64,000 bases of DNA from [Mycobacterium] manitobense (GCF_025821665.1 NZ_JACKSJ010000104.1:1-64000), one strand, 5' to 3'. Counted from the stretch's first letter, positions 17,271-26,148 are shown. Made by a program: numbers and translations. The notes: a model not told the origin generated them from the sequence alone.

Positions 17271-18692
17271 TCAGGTCTGCTTGACCAGATACGGCGACAC
17301 CGTCGAGCGGTGCTCGTCGAGGTCCAGCGCCCGGCCGAGGGCGGGGAAGGCGCGCTGCGGGCAGTTGTCCCGTTCGCACACCCGGCATCCCGCGCCGATC
17401 GGGGTGGCCACCGAGGCGTCGCCCGACAGATCGAGTCCCTCGGAGTAGACCAGCCGGTGGGCGTGCCTCAACTCGCATCCCAACCCGATCGCGAACGTCT
17501 TGCCGGGCTGCCCGTAGCGCGCCGCGCGCCGTTCCACCGTGCGGGCCACCCACATGTAGTCCCGCCCGTCGGGCATCTGTGCGATCTGAACCAGGATCTT
17601 GCCCGGGTTGGCGAACGTCTCGTAGACGTTCCACAGCGGGCAGGTGCCGCCGCTGGACGAGAAGTGGAACCCGGTGGCGGACTGACGTTTCGACATGTTG
17701 CCCGCCCGGTCCACCCGCACGAACGACAGCGGGACACCGCGCATCGACGGCCGCTGCAGCGTCGACAGCCGGTGCGCGATGGTCTCGTAGCTGACCGCGT
17801 AGAACGCCGACAGCCGTTCGACGTCGTAACGAAAGTTCTCCGCGACGTGGTGAAACTGCTGATACGGCAACACCGTCGCCGCGGCGAAGTAGTTGGCGAG
17901 GCCGAGGCGGGCCAGCGTGCGGGACTCGTCGCTGGTGAAGGTGCCCTCCTCGACGAGCCTGTCGATCAGGTCGCCGAACTCCAGGAAGCCGAGTTCGGCG
18001 GCGAGTTTGAACACCACCTGGCCCGACGAGAGGTGCCCGCCGATCTCCAGGGTCTTCGTCGCGGGATCGAAGCGGTGCATGACGTTCTCACCGAGGTCGT
18101 TGCGCCGGACGATGCGGACCCCGTGCACCGCGGTCAGGCGGTCGGACAGCTCGCGGGCCAGTTCCGCGCGGTGCATGCGCAGCCGGATGGTGAGGTCCTC
18201 GGCGGCGGTGTCCAGCTCGTGCAGGTAGTTCTGCCGGTCGTAGAAGTAGTCGCGCACCTCTTCGTGCGGCATCGTGATCGAGCCCGAACCGCTGCCGTCT
18301 GCGAATCGCTCCTCCGTCACCGCGGCGAGCTGCGCCGTCGTGAGCCGGTAGCGCCGGTGCAGGTTCACCATCGCGCGGGCGAGGGTGGGATGCGCGGCGA
18401 CGACGTCGGCGATCTCCGCGACGTCGACTTCGACGCCGAGGTCGCGGTCCATCGTCAACTCTCGCAGTTCGGCGACGAGCCGGGTGTCGTCCTGCGAGGC
18501 GAAGAAGGTCGCGTCGACACCGAAGACCTCGGTGATCCGCAGCAGCACGGCGACGGTCAGCGGGCGGACGTCGTGCTCGATCTGGTTCAGGTAACTCGGC
18601 GAGATGTCGAGCTTCTGAGCCAGGGCGGCCTGGCTGTAGCCCCGTTCGCTGCGCAGCTGCCGCACGCGCGAGCCGACGAAGGTCCTGGCCAT
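17271..18692 (-). CDS. ramB: Regulator of acetate metabolism RamB
   Basis: 473 aa XRE-family regulator. Residues 1-60 form a helix-turn-helix (SQAALAQKLDISPSYLNQIE), followed by a long effector region containing a DUF955/short-chain fatty-acid regulator type domain, and a Cys-rich C-terminus (GAGCRVCERDNCPQ). RamB represses the glyoxylate-cycle genes in corynebacteria and M. tuberculosis (Rv0465c), and icl1 lies 1.2 kb away here. ATG at 18692 follows TACGCT by 7 nt. Three TTCGCA-type half-sites sit over the expected -35 (18711-18740), in agreement with the known autoregulation. Confidence 0.92.
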   Translation of the reverse strand: MARTFVGSRVRQLRSERGYSQAALAQKLDISPSYLNQIEHDVRPLTVAVLLRITEVFGVDATFFASQDDTRLVAELRELTMDRDLGVEVDVAEIADVVAAHPTLARAMVNLHRRYRLTTAQLAAVTEERFADGSGSGSITMPHEEVRDYFYDRQNYLHELDTAAEDLTIRLRMHRAELARELSDRLTAVHGVRIVRRNDLGENVMHRFDPATKTLEIGGHLSSGQVVFKLAAELGFLEFGDLIDRLVEEGTFTSDESRTLARLGLANYFAAATVLPYQQFHHVAENFRYDVERLSAFYAVSYETIAHRLSTLQRPSMRGVPLSFVRVDRAGNMSKRQSATGFHFSSSGGTCPLWNVYETFANPGKILVQIAQMPDGRDYMWVARTVERRAARYGQPGKTFAIGLGCELRHAHRLVYSEGLDLSGDASVATPIGAGCRVCERDNCPQRAFPALGRALDLDEHRSTVSPYLVKQT

Positions 18693-18699
18693 GCTGACC

Positions 18700-18740
18700 A
18701 GCGTAACAACGTGCGAAGAAGCGCTTCGCAGCGTTCGCAC
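18700..18740 (-). promoter_or_regulatory. ramB promoter with repeated TTCGCA half-sites
   Basis: -10 TACGCT (18705-18700 reverse). Half-sites TGCGAA at 18712-18717 and TTCGCA at 18725-18730 and 18734-18739; the outer pair forms GTGCGAA/TTCGCAC. Probably an operator; RamB itself is the natural candidate. Confidence 0.45.
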
Positions 18741-18808
18741 GGGAGCCGCTGTGGCAGGATCGGGGCGCCTGGCATGATTCGGTTGGGCAACGATGTGGAA
18801 GGACGAAC

Positions 18809-19630
18809 GTGAGCGGCACGCAGGCAGCTGCCGGCGCCGGCCTGGCAAAGACGATGATGCCGGTGCCCGACCCGCACCCCGACGTGTTCGACACCGGCTG
18901 GCCCCTGCGCGTCGCCGACGTCGACCGCACCGGCCGCCTGAAATTCGACGCCGCGACCCGTCACATCCAGGACATCGGCTCCGACCACCTCCGCGAACTG
19001 GGCTTCGAGGAGACCCATCCGCTGTGGATCGTGCGCCGCACCATGATCGACCTGATCCGGCCCATCGAGTTCCAGGACATGATGCGGCTGCGCCGCTGGT
19101 GTTCGGGCACGTCCAACCGGTGGTGCGAGATGCGGGTTCGCATCGACGGCCGCAAGGGCGGGCTGATGGAGTCCGAGGCGTTCTGGATCAACATCAACCG
19201 CGAGACCCAGGGTCCGGCGCGCATCTCCGACGACTTCATCGCCGGACTGCGGCGCACCACCGACGTGAACCGGCTGCGCTGGAAGGCCTACCTCAGCGCG
19301 GGTGCCCGTGAGGACGCCGCTGAGATCCGCGAGTACCCGGTGCGCGTCTCGGACATCGACATCTTCGACCACATGAACAACTCGGTGTACTGGTCAGTGG
19401 TCGAGGACTACCTGGGCAGCCACCCCGAACTGCTGCAGAAGCCGCTGCGCGCCACCATCGAGCACGACCTGCCGGTGGCCCTCGGCGACAAACTGGAGAT
19501 CATCTCGCACGTGCACCCGCCCGGTTCGACCGACAAGTTCGGCGCCGAGCTGACGGATCGCACTGTTACAACGCTCACATATGCGGTCGGCGACGAGACG
19601 AAAGCCGTCGCATCACTCTTCACGCTCTGA
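18809..19630 (+). CDS. Acyl-ACP thioesterase-like protein (Rv0466 type)
   Basis: 273 aa with two tandem hot-dog-fold halves, as in plant and bacterial acyl-ACP thioesterases. The first half has RTGRLKFDAATRHIQDIGSD cut by the dimer helix, and the second contains RVSDIDIFDHMNNSVYW, the DxNxHxNN-like motif of the active half. Such enzymes release fatty acids from acyl carrier protein. GTG at 18809 has GGAAGGA 6 nt upstream. It is divergent from ramB and directly upstream of icl1, but 267 bases of control region separate it from the latter. Confidence 0.85.
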   Translation: MSGTQAAAGAGLAKTMMPVPDPHPDVFDTGWPLRVADVDRTGRLKFDAATRHIQDIGSDHLRELGFEETHPLWIVRRTMIDLIRPIEFQDMMRLRRWCSGTSNRWCEMRVRIDGRKGGLMESEAFWININRETQGPARISDDFIAGLRRTTDVNRLRWKAYLSAGAREDAAEIREYPVRVSDIDIFDHMNNSVYWSVVEDYLGSHPELLQKPLRATIEHDLPVALGDKLEIISHVHPPGSTDKFGAELTDRTVTTLTYAVGDETKAVASLFTL

Positions 19631-19644
19631 TCATCCCGGTTTAA

Positions 19645-19688
19645 CAGTACGGGCGTACTGACCAGCGGAAACGGGTTACTGATCAGTA
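19645..19688. promoter_or_regulatory. Two palindromes upstream of icl1
   Basis: CAGTACG-GG-CGTACTG at 19645-19660 and a perfect 12-mer TACTGATCAGTA at 19677-19688, in the 267-base space between the thioesterase and icl1. They could be operators or the end of the preceding transcript; the binding protein is unknown. Confidence 0.4.
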
Positions 19689-19751
19689 GCTTCTGAACCG
19701 GTACAGCTGCGGGGTGTCTTCGCAATCTTCACAAGTTAGCCGGGGGTGTTG

Positions 19752-19772
19752 GCGAAACTTGGCAAGCGAAAC
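19752..19772 (+). promoter_or_regulatory. Candidate RamB site at icl1
   Basis: Two GCGAAAC repeats 14 bp apart (19752, 19766). The embedded AAACTTGGCAAG (19755-19766) matches the corynebacterial RamB core AAACTTTGCAAA at 10 of 12 positions. A TACCTT -10 candidate lies about 20 bases downstream. Confidence 0.45.
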
Positions 19773-19897
19773 GGGTGGACCTGCAGTTATACCTTGAGGC
19801 ATCCTCGTAGGAGCACAGCCGCGAAGTCGTTCGAGTGTTAGCAAGCCGGGAAAGTCGGCCACACCGCAGCGATTCAGTACCCACGAAGGAGCAGTCG

Positions 19898-21184
19898 ATG
19901 TCGACCGTTGGCACCCCGAAATCGCCCGAACAGATCAAGCAGGACTGGGACACCAACCCCCGGTGGAAGGGCATCACCCGCGAGTACAGCGCCGAGGACG
20001 TCGTCGCGCTGCAGGGCAGTGTCGTCGAAGAGAACACCCTCGCCCGCCGCGGCGCCGAGGTGCTGTGGAGCCAGCTGCACGACCTCGAGTACGTCAACGC
20101 CCTCGGCGCCCTGACCGGCAACATGGCCGTCCAGCAGGTTCGCGCCGGGCTGAAGGCCATCTACCTCTCGGGGTGGCAGGTCGCCGGTGACGCCAACCTG
20201 TCCGGCCACACCTACCCCGACCAGAGCCTCTACCCGGCCAACTCGGTGCCGCAGGTGGTCCGTCGCATCAACAACGCGCTGATGCGCGCCGACCAGATCG
20301 CCAAGGTCGAGGGCGACACCTCGATCGAGAACTGGCTGGCCCCGATCGTCGCCGACGGCGAGGCCGGCTTCGGTGGCGCACTGAACGTCTACGAGCTGCA
20401 GAAGGCCATGATCGCCGCCGGTGTCGCCGGTTCGCACTGGGAAGACCAGCTGGCGTCGGAGAAGAAGTGCGGCCACCTCGGTGGCAAGGTGCTGATCCCC
20501 ACCCAGCAGCACATCCGCACCCTGACGTCGGCCCGCCTGGCCGCCGACGTGGCCGACGTGCCGACCCTGGTCATCGCCCGCACCGACGCCGAGGCGGCCA
20601 CGCTGATCACCTCCGACGTCGACGAGCGCGATCAGCCGTTCATCACCGGTGAGCGCACCAAGGAAGGCTTCTACCGGGTCAAGAACGGCCTGGAGCCCTG
20701 TATCGCCCGCGCCAAGGCCTACGCCCCGTACTCCGACCTGATCTGGATGGAGACCGGCACGCCGGACCTCGAGCTGGCCCGCAAGTTCGCTGAGGGCGTC
20801 AAGTCGGAGTTCCCCGACCAGATGCTGTCGTACAACTGCTCGCCGTCGTTCAACTGGAAGAAGCACCTCGACGACTCGACCATCGCGAAGTTCCAGAAGG
20901 AGCTCGGCGCGATGGGCTTCAAGTTCCAGTTCATCACCCTCGCGGGCTTCCACGCCCTGAACTACTCGATGTTCGATCTGGCCTACGGCTACGCCCGCAA
21001 CCAGATGAGCGCGTACGTCGAGCTGCAGGAGCGCGAGTTCGCCGCCGAGGAGCGGGGCTACACCGCGACGAAGCACCAGCGCGAGGTCGGCGCCGGCTAC
21101 TTCGACCGGATCGCCACCACCGTGGACCCGACCAGCTCGACCACGGCGCTGACCGGCTCGACCGAAGAGGGTCAGTTCCACTAG
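19898..21184 (+). CDS. icl1: Isocitrate lyase 1
   Basis: 428 aa, the same length as M. tuberculosis Icl1. It cleaves isocitrate to glyoxylate and succinate, the first step of the glyoxylate shunt, and in mycobacteria also acts as methylisocitrate lyase in propionate use. The catalytic KKCGH with Cys191 is intact, as are the metal and substrate segments ([29 protein letters not shown]). ATG at 19898 has GAAGGAG upstream. Regulation by the neighbouring RamB is expected from known biology and supported by a candidate site at 19752-19772. A hairpin at 21202-21233 separates it from fadB2. Confidence 0.97.
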   Translation: MSTVGTPKSPEQIKQDWDTNPRWKGITREYSAEDVVALQGSVVEENTLARRGAEVLWSQLHDLEYVNALGALTGNMAVQQVRAGLKAIYLSGWQVAGDANLSGHTYPDQSLYPANSVPQVVRRINNALMRADQIAKVEGDTSIENWLAPIVADGEAGFGGALNVYELQKAMIAAGVAGSHWEDQLASEKKCGHLGGKVLIPTQQHIRTLTSARLAADVADVPTLVIARTDAEAATLITSDVDERDQPFITGERTKEGFYRVKNGLEPCIARAKAYAPYSDLIWMETGTPDLELARKFAEGVKSEFPDQMLSYNCSPSFNWKKHLDDSTIAKFQKELGAMGFKFQFITLAGFHALNYSMFDLAYGYARNQMSAYVELQEREFAAEERGYTATKHQREVGAGYFDRIATTVDPTSSTTALTGSTEEGQFH

Positions 21185-21201
21185 AAGTCAGTTGATAGCG
21201 T

Positions 21202-21233
21202 CAGGCCCCGTCCGTGTTCTCGGGCGGGGCCTG
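21202..21233 (+). terminator. Hairpin between icl1 and fadB2
   Basis: Stem CAGGCCCCG/CGGGGCCTG (9 bp, extended by CCG/CGG after a mismatch) with no U-run, 18 nt after the icl1 stop. Likely a full or partial terminator reducing fadB2 expression from the icl1 promoter. Confidence 0.6.
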
Positions 21234-21254
21234 TCGCTGTATCGGAGGAGATCA

Positions 21255-22109
21255 ATGAGCATCGAGCGGGTAGGCGTCGTCGGCGCCGGACAGATGGGCG
21301 CTGGCATTGCCGAGGTGTCGTTGCGCGCGGGTGTGGACGTCCGCATCTACGAGCCCACCGAGGCGCTTGCCGAGGCGGGCCGCGGCCGCATCGTCTCGTC
21401 GCTGGAGCGCGGTGTCAGCAAGGGCAAGCTGACCGAGGCCGAACGCGACGAGGCGCTCGCGCGGTTGAGCGTCGCCACCGACATCGCCGACCTGGCGGAC
21501 CGCCAGCTGGTGGTCGAGGCCATCGTCGAGGATGCGGCCGTCAAGGCGAAGGTCTTCGCGCAGCTCGACGAGGCCATCACCGATCCCGATGCCGTGCTGG
21601 CGTCGAACACGTCCAGCATCCCGATCATGAAGATCGCCGCGGCCACCAAGAACCCCAGCCGCGTGCTGGGCCTGCACTTCTTCAACCCGGTGCCGGTGCT
21701 GCCGCTGGTCGAACTGGTGCCGACGCTGGTCACGAACGACGAGGCGCTGGCGCGCGTCGAGCAGTTCGCGGGTGAGACGCTCGGTAAGAAGGTGGTGCGC
21801 TGCACCGACCGGTCGGGCTTCGTCGTCAACGCACTGCTGGTGCCCTACCTGCTGTCGGCGATCCGGATGGCCGAGGCCGGCGTCGCCACCGTCGAGGACA
21901 TCGACACCGCCGTGGTCGCCGGGCTGTCGCACCCGATGGGGCCGCTGAAGCTGTCGGACCTGGTCGGGCTGGACACGCTCAAGCTCATCGCGGACTCGAT
22001 GTTCGAGGAGTTCAAGGAGCCGCTCTACGGGCCGCCGCCGCTGCTGCAGCGGATGGTCGAGGCCGGCCAGCTGGGCAAGAAGTCGGGCAAGGGCTTCTAC
22101 ACGTACTGA
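21255..22109 (+). CDS. fadB2: 3-hydroxybutyryl-CoA dehydrogenase
   Basis: 284 aa NAD(P)-dependent 3-hydroxyacyl-CoA dehydrogenase, interconverting acetoacetyl-CoA and 3-hydroxybutyryl-CoA. Rossmann motif GAGQMGAGIAEV at the N-terminus, catalytic GLHFFNPVP and the C-terminal GPLKLSDLVGLDT helix region are intact. ATG at 21255 has GGAGGAG 5 nt upstream. Its place after icl1 matches Rv0468. The downstream space begins with a palindromic repeat (22117) instead of umaA. Confidence 0.93.
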   Translation: MSIERVGVVGAGQMGAGIAEVSLRAGVDVRIYEPTEALAEAGRGRIVSSLERGVSKGKLTEAERDEALARLSVATDIADLADRQLVVEAIVEDAAVKAKVFAQLDEAITDPDAVLASNTSSIPIMKIAAATKNPSRVLGLHFFNPVPVLPLVELVPTLVTNDEALARVEQFAGETLGKKVVRCTDRSGFVVNALLVPYLLSAIRMAEAGVATVEDIDTAVVAGLSHPMGPLKLSDLVGLDTLKLIADSMFEEFKEPLYGPPPLLQRMVEAGQLGKKSGKGFYTY

Positions 22110-22116
22110 GTTCTTC

Positions 22117-22177
22117 GCGAGTGCACGGATGTTGTACGCAAACGCCGAGTGACCCCGTCAACAAGCGTGCTCTCGCG
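22117..22177. repeat. Palindromic repeat, copy A
   Basis: About 61 bases closely matching 23068-23129 in the same orientation. Ends form an imperfect inverted repeat: GAGTGCACGGATGTT (22119-22133) and AACAAGCGTGCTCTC (22160-22174). It begins 8 nt after fadB2 and supplies the last codons and stop of the DUF559 gene. Confidence 0.85.
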
Positions 22178-23000
22178 CGCGCAATGCGGCGCGGACTCGT
22201 TGCACCACGCTCGCCGGTCGCTGGTTGAGCTGTCGAGCACTGACCCGGACGATCAGCCAGCCGCGCGAGGCGAGGAACTCCAGGCGCTCGATGTCGCGGG
22301 CATGCTCGTCGGGATCGGTCCAGTGCTGCTTGCCGTCATACTCGACGCCCACTTTCGCGGCGCGCCAGCCCATGTCGATACGCCTGCTGCCCTCTCTGAT
22401 CTGGGTGGCGGGCCGAGGGAGGCCGGAACGAACGAGCAGGAGTCGTAGACGGGTCTCCTGCGGGGACTCGGCGCCGCCGTCGGCCACGTCCATCACCTCA
22501 CGAAGGCGTCGTGCACCTCGCGCTCCCGGGTATCTGCGCGCGACGGCTGTGACGTCCGCGACGCTGGCACCGGAGGCGTTCAGCAGTGCGTCCACCCGGA
22601 TGACGCCCTGCTCGTGGGGGAGGCGTCTGGCGAGGTCGTAGGCGGTGCGTGCGGGCGTCGTGCACCGCATGCCGTATCGGAGGCACACCTCATCGTCGCG
22701 GATCACGTCCGAGTGCACGAGAATCCCCCGCGCGCCGGGCCGCCTGGAGTGGGCCAGCTCCACGGGTGCGTCCGCGTCGATCCAGCGACTGCCGAGGGCA
22801 ACGGCCGCTGAATGGCCGACGAGCGTTGCCTTCCGCCCGGACCACAGCCAGGCGGCACGGGCACGGTCCAGCGCGCTCAGTTCCGTGTCGACCCGCACAT
22901 AGACGTTGCGATGCACCTTCCGGTAACTGCGCATGAGATCGCGGCGGGTCAAACCACCGTCGGCCAGCGCCTCGGTCGCGACGATGAGACGAGGATGCAT
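22158..23000 (-). CDS. DUF559/Vsr-like endonuclease-fold protein with AbiEi-like N-terminus
   Basis: 280 aa. Residues 1-60 look like a winged-helix start of the AbiEi antitoxin type (ALADGGLTRRDLMRSYRKVHRNVYVR). The C-terminal third has the restriction-endonuclease-like pattern Glu182 (SPQETRLR), Asp209 (RRIDMGW) and Glu220-X-Asp222-G-X-X-His226 (GVEYDGKQHW), as in Vsr/DUF559 proteins. Many mycobacteria carry several such genes; no function is established. ATG at 23000 has GAAGG just upstream. Repeats bracket the gene: copy A forms its stop, copy B lies 68 nt before its start. The gene is absent from this place in M. tuberculosis. Confidence 0.72.
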   Translation of the reverse strand: MHPRLIVATEALADGGLTRRDLMRSYRKVHRNVYVRVDTELSALDRARAAWLWSGRKATLVGHSAAVALGSRWIDADAPVELAHSRRPGARGILVHSDVIRDDEVCLRYGMRCTTPARTAYDLARRLPHEQGVIRVDALLNASGASVADVTAVARRYPGARGARRLREVMDVADGGAESPQETRLRLLLVRSGLPRPATQIREGSRRIDMGWRAAKVGVEYDGKQHWTDPDEHARDIERLEFLASRGWLIVRVSARQLNQRPASVVQRVRAALRAREHAC

Positions 23001-23067
23001 ACCTTCATCGTCTGGCCCGTCGCCCACCACTTCGCGCGGCAATCGTGGCGGCTGTGGATAACCGGAA

Positions 23068-23129
23068 GCGAGTGCACGGTTGTTGTACGCAAACGCCGAG
23101 TGAGGGTGCGAACAAGCGTGCACTCAGCG
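23068..23129. repeat. Palindromic repeat, copy B
   Basis: Second copy, 951 bases after copy A. Arms GAGTGCACGGTTGTT (23070-23084) and AACAAGCGTGCACTC (23111-23125) pair at 14 of 15 positions. It ends 15 nt before the stop of the PPK2 gene. Confidence 0.85.
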
Positions 23130-23143
23130 AAGAGCGCGGCCCT

Positions 23144-24013
23144 CTAGGCCTCGGCGAGGCGGCGCTTCTCCGCCTCGACATCGAAATCGGCAGGGGGCCA
23201 CGACAAGTCGAGGCCCTCGAGCGCTTCGATGAGCAGTTCGGTGACCGCGAGGCGGCTGTACCACTTGTGGTCGGAGGGCACGATGTGCCACGGCGCGATG
23301 TCGGTCGACGTGCGGTCGAGCATCGCCTGGTAGGCGTCCACGTACTTCGGCCACAGCAGGCGCTCGTCGATGTCGGCGGGGTTGTACTTCCAATACTTGT
23401 CCGGCCGCGCGAGACGCTTCTCCAGCCTCTTCTTCTGCTCGTCGAGTGAGACGAACATCGCGACCTTCACCAGAGTCACTCCGCCGTCGACGAGTTCGCG
23501 CTCGAAAGCGTTGATCTCGTCGTAGCGCGTGGCCCACACGTTCGGCGGGACGAGATCGTGCACCCGCACGATCAGCACGTCCTCGTAGTGCGACCGGTCG
23601 AACACGCCGATGTGCCCCGCGGGCGGCAGCGCCTTGCGGATGCGCCACAGGTAGTGGTGGGCCAGCTCCTCCTCCGTCGGCTTGCCGAAGCTGGTGTACC
23701 GCACGCCCTGCGGATTCGCGGCGCCGACAACGTGTTTGACGATCCCGCCCTTGCCCGCGGTGTCCATGCCCTGCAGCACCAGCAGCACCGAGCGGGTGTC
23801 GCCCCCACCCTTGCTGCCGGCATAGAACCTCTCCTGCAGGTCGGCCAGCAGCTCGTTGCGTTCCCACTGCAGGGCTTTCGCGTCGTCCTTGGACCCCCCG
23901 AAACCGGGCGTCGCGTCGGTGTCGATGTCGGCGACCTTGGAGCCGGGACGGAATGCCAGCATTTCTCCGGGTTCGTGCGTCCACTCGTCGGGCAGCTCGG
24001 CTTCGGCGGTCAT
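23144..24013 (-). CDS. Polyphosphate kinase 2 family protein, second type
   Basis: 289 aa PPK2-family kinase, clearly different from the one at 5341. Walker A is GMDTAGKGG (about 82-90) and Walker B FDRSHYEDVLIVRVH (Asp139), which is the form of the AMP/ADP-phosphorylating PPK2 group typified by SHYEDV. It uses polyphosphate to phosphorylate nucleotides. ATG at 24013 overlaps the stop of the TetR regulator as ATGA, so both are made together; the TetR protein may respond to a ligand linked to energy or phosphate stress. No equivalent lies beside Rv0472c in M. tuberculosis. Confidence 0.87.
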   Translation of the reverse strand: MTAEAELPDEWTHEPGEMLAFRPGSKVADIDTDATPGFGGSKDDAKALQWERNELLADLQERFYAGSKGGGDTRSVLLVLQGMDTAGKGGIVKHVVGAANPQGVRYTSFGKPTEEELAHHYLWRIRKALPPAGHIGVFDRSHYEDVLIVRVHDLVPPNVWATRYDEINAFERELVDGGVTLVKVAMFVSLDEQKKRLEKRLARPDKYWKYNPADIDERLLWPKYVDAYQAMLDRTSTDIAPWHIVPSDHKWYSRLAVTELLIEALEGLDLSWPPADFDVEAEKRRLAEA

Positions 24014-24708
24014 CGGCTGGTGGGCAGGATCGGCGAAGGGTGTGCCTGCCTGCGGAACACCTCGAGTGAGCCGCCGACCTCGACGATTCCGCAGAGTGCG
24101 TTCCAGGAGAGCATGGTCAGGTAGTCGATGAGTTCGTCGGACGTCATGCGCGGGTGCGACATCCACGAGTGGGTGGCCAATTGGACGCCGCCGACGGTGT
24201 GGAATGCCCACGGCTCGACACCGCTGGTGTCCATCCCGACCTCGGCCATCCGGCGGCGCAGCATCACCGCGAGCATCCGGGCGATGATCTGCTCGGAGTT
24301 CGCGACCGCCTGGTTTTTGCTGGCCGAGTTGTTGGCCATCACGAACCGGTACGGCTCCGGCTCGTTGGCCACCGTCTCGACGTACACCCGGATGATCTCC
24401 CGGGTGAGGTCGAAGCCGTCCATGTTCGACGTCAGCGCGGCCGCCATGTTCGGGATCAGCGTGGTCTGGGCGAATCGCATCATCACCGCGGTGGTGAGGT
24501 CGTTCTTGTCGACGAAGTAGCGGTACAGCACCGTCTTGGACACCCCGATCTCAGCGGCGATCTCGTCCATGCTGACGTTGCTTCCACGTCGGCGGATCGC
24601 CTCGAGGGTGCCGTCCACGAGTTCGTTGCGCCGGTCGACCTTGTGCTGATGCCAGCGCCGTTTGCGTCCATCGGTCTTGACCGCCACCGGCGGGGTCTGC
24701 TGTGCCAC
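24010..24708 (-). CDS. TetR-family regulator (Rv0472c type)
   Basis: 232 aa. The HTH is at about residues 35-60 (SMDEIAAEIGVSKTVLYRYF), followed by a helical ligand-binding domain with DUF-type C-terminus. GTG at 24708 gives MAQQTPPVAVKTDGRK; a longer N-terminus is possible. Directly upstream are two CCGTAGTCC repeats 12 bp apart and an ACTAC inverted partner (24714-24747), a plausible own operator also in reach of the divergent DUF445 gene. It is coupled to the PPK2 gene. Confidence 0.87.
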   Translation of the reverse strand: MAQQTPPVAVKTDGRKRRWHQHKVDRRNELVDGTLEAIRRRGSNVSMDEIAAEIGVSKTVLYRYFVDKNDLTTAVMMRFAQTTLIPNMAAALTSNMDGFDLTREIIRVYVETVANEPEPYRFVMANNSASKNQAVANSEQIIARMLAVMLRRRMAEVGMDTSGVEPWAFHTVGGVQLATHSWMSHPRMTSDELIDYLTMLSWNALCGIVEVGGSLEVFRRQAHPSPILPTSR

Positions 24709-24713
24709 TATCC

Positions 24714-24747
24714 CCGTAGTCCATTCCGTAGTCCCTCTCGATACTAC
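24714..24747. promoter_or_regulatory. Repeated CCGTAGTCC motif between tetR and DUF445 gene
   Basis: CCGTAGTCC at 24714-24722 and 24726-24734, with GTAGT(24728)-N10-ACTAC(24743-24747). Candidate TetR operator controlling both divergent genes. Confidence 0.35.
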
Positions 24748-24792
24748 GACCCGCCGTCGGGGATCGGCGCGGTCAGACGGGTACATGGCGGC

Positions 24793-26136
24793 ATGGCCCA
24801 TGATGGATTGGTGGCACACAGAGCAGACGTCGAACCGGCACCGGTGGCACAGAAGGCGAGTTTCGCCGAGGCGCTTGCCGGCGCGGACTCCGCCGCCGAC
24901 GCCGAACGGCGCCGCGCGCTGCGCCGGATGAAGGCGGTCGCGCTCGGATTCCTGCTCGGGGCCACCGTCGTGTTCCTGGTGTGCACGTGGGCGCAGTCCC
25001 ACGGTGCGCCGGGGTGGGTGGGCTATGTGCGGGCCGCCGCGGAGGCCGGCATGGTCGGCGCGCTGGCCGACTGGTTCGCCGTCACCGCCCTGTTCAAGCA
25101 CCCGCTGGGCATCCCGATCCCGCACACCGCGATCATCAAGCGCAAGAAGGACCAGCTCGGCGAGGGCCTCGGCATGTTCGTCCGGGAGAACTTCCTGTCG
25201 CCGGAGAACGTCGAGACCAAGCTGCGCTCCGCCGACGTGGCCAGCCGCACCGGCAAGTGGCTCGCCGAACCCGTCAACGCCGCCCGCGTCGCCGCGGAGG
25301 TGTCGACGGTGCTGCGGGTGCTGGTGGAGATGCTGCGCGACGAGGACGTCCAGCAGGTGCTGGACAAGATGATCGTCAAGCGCGTCGCCGAGCCGCAGTG
25401 GGGGCCGCCGGTGGGCCGGGTGCTCAACGAGCTGCTCGAGGCGGGGCGGCAGGAGGCGCTGATCCAGCTGCTGGCCGACCGCGCGTTCCAGTGGTCGCTC
25501 AACGCGGGCGAGATCATCGAGCGCGTCATCGAGCGCGATTCGCCGCAGTGGTCACCGCGTTGGGTCGACCACCTGGTGGGCGACCGGATCCACCGCGAGC
25601 TGATGGACTTCACCGACAAGGTCCGCCGCAATCCCGACCACGAGCTGCGGCGCTCGGCGACCAAGTTCCTGTTCGAGTTCGCAAACGACCTGCAGCACGA
25701 CGCGGCGACGATCCAGCGCGCGGAGAACGTCAAAGAGCAGATCATGGCCCGCGACGAGGTGACGCGGGCGGCCGAGACCGCGTGGACGGCGGCCAAGCGG
25801 ATCATCCTCGAGTCGGTGGACGACCCGTCGTCGACGTTGCGGGGTCGCATCGCGGACTCGGTGATCCGCATCGGCGAGTCGTTGCGCGACGACGTCGATC
25901 TGCGCCGCAAGGTCGACAACTGGATCGTGCGGGGCGCGCAACACCTGGTGGCCGAATACGGGGCGGAGATCACCACGATCATCACCGACACCATCGAGCG
26001 GTGGGACGCCGAGGAGGCCAGCGATCGGATCGAACTGCACGTCGGCCGCGACCTGCAATTCATCCGTATCAACGGCACGGTGGTGGGCTCGCTGGCGGGC
26101 CTCGTCATCTACTCGATAGCCCAGCTACTCTTCTGA
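24793..26136 (+). CDS. DUF445 family membrane protein (Rv0473 type)
   Basis: 447 aa. One transmembrane helix (about residues 48-70) followed by the conserved DUF445 start WVGYVRAAAEAGMVGALADWFAVTALFKHPLGIPIPHTAII, a long helical body, and a hydrophobic C-terminal tail (GSLAGLVIYSIAQLLF). These proteins are membrane anchored with a large cytoplasmic helical region; function unknown. ATG 24793 is preferred, GTG 24811 is an alternative. It is divergent from the TetR gene. Confidence 0.82.
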   Translation: MAHDGLVAHRADVEPAPVAQKASFAEALAGADSAADAERRRALRRMKAVALGFLLGATVVFLVCTWAQSHGAPGWVGYVRAAAEAGMVGALADWFAVTALFKHPLGIPIPHTAIIKRKKDQLGEGLGMFVRENFLSPENVETKLRSADVASRTGKWLAEPVNAARVAAEVSTVLRVLVEMLRDEDVQQVLDKMIVKRVAEPQWGPPVGRVLNELLEAGRQEALIQLLADRAFQWSLNAGEIIERVIERDSPQWSPRWVDHLVGDRIHRELMDFTDKVRRNPDHELRRSATKFLFEFANDLQHDAATIQRAENVKEQIMARDEVTRAAETAWTAAKRIILESVDDPSSTLRGRIADSVIRIGESLRDDVDLRRKVDNWIVRGAQHLVAEYGAEITTIITDTIERWDAEEASDRIELHVGRDLQFIRINGTVVGSLAGLVIYSIAQLLF

Positions 26137-26148
26137 CCTGCGCTAGCT

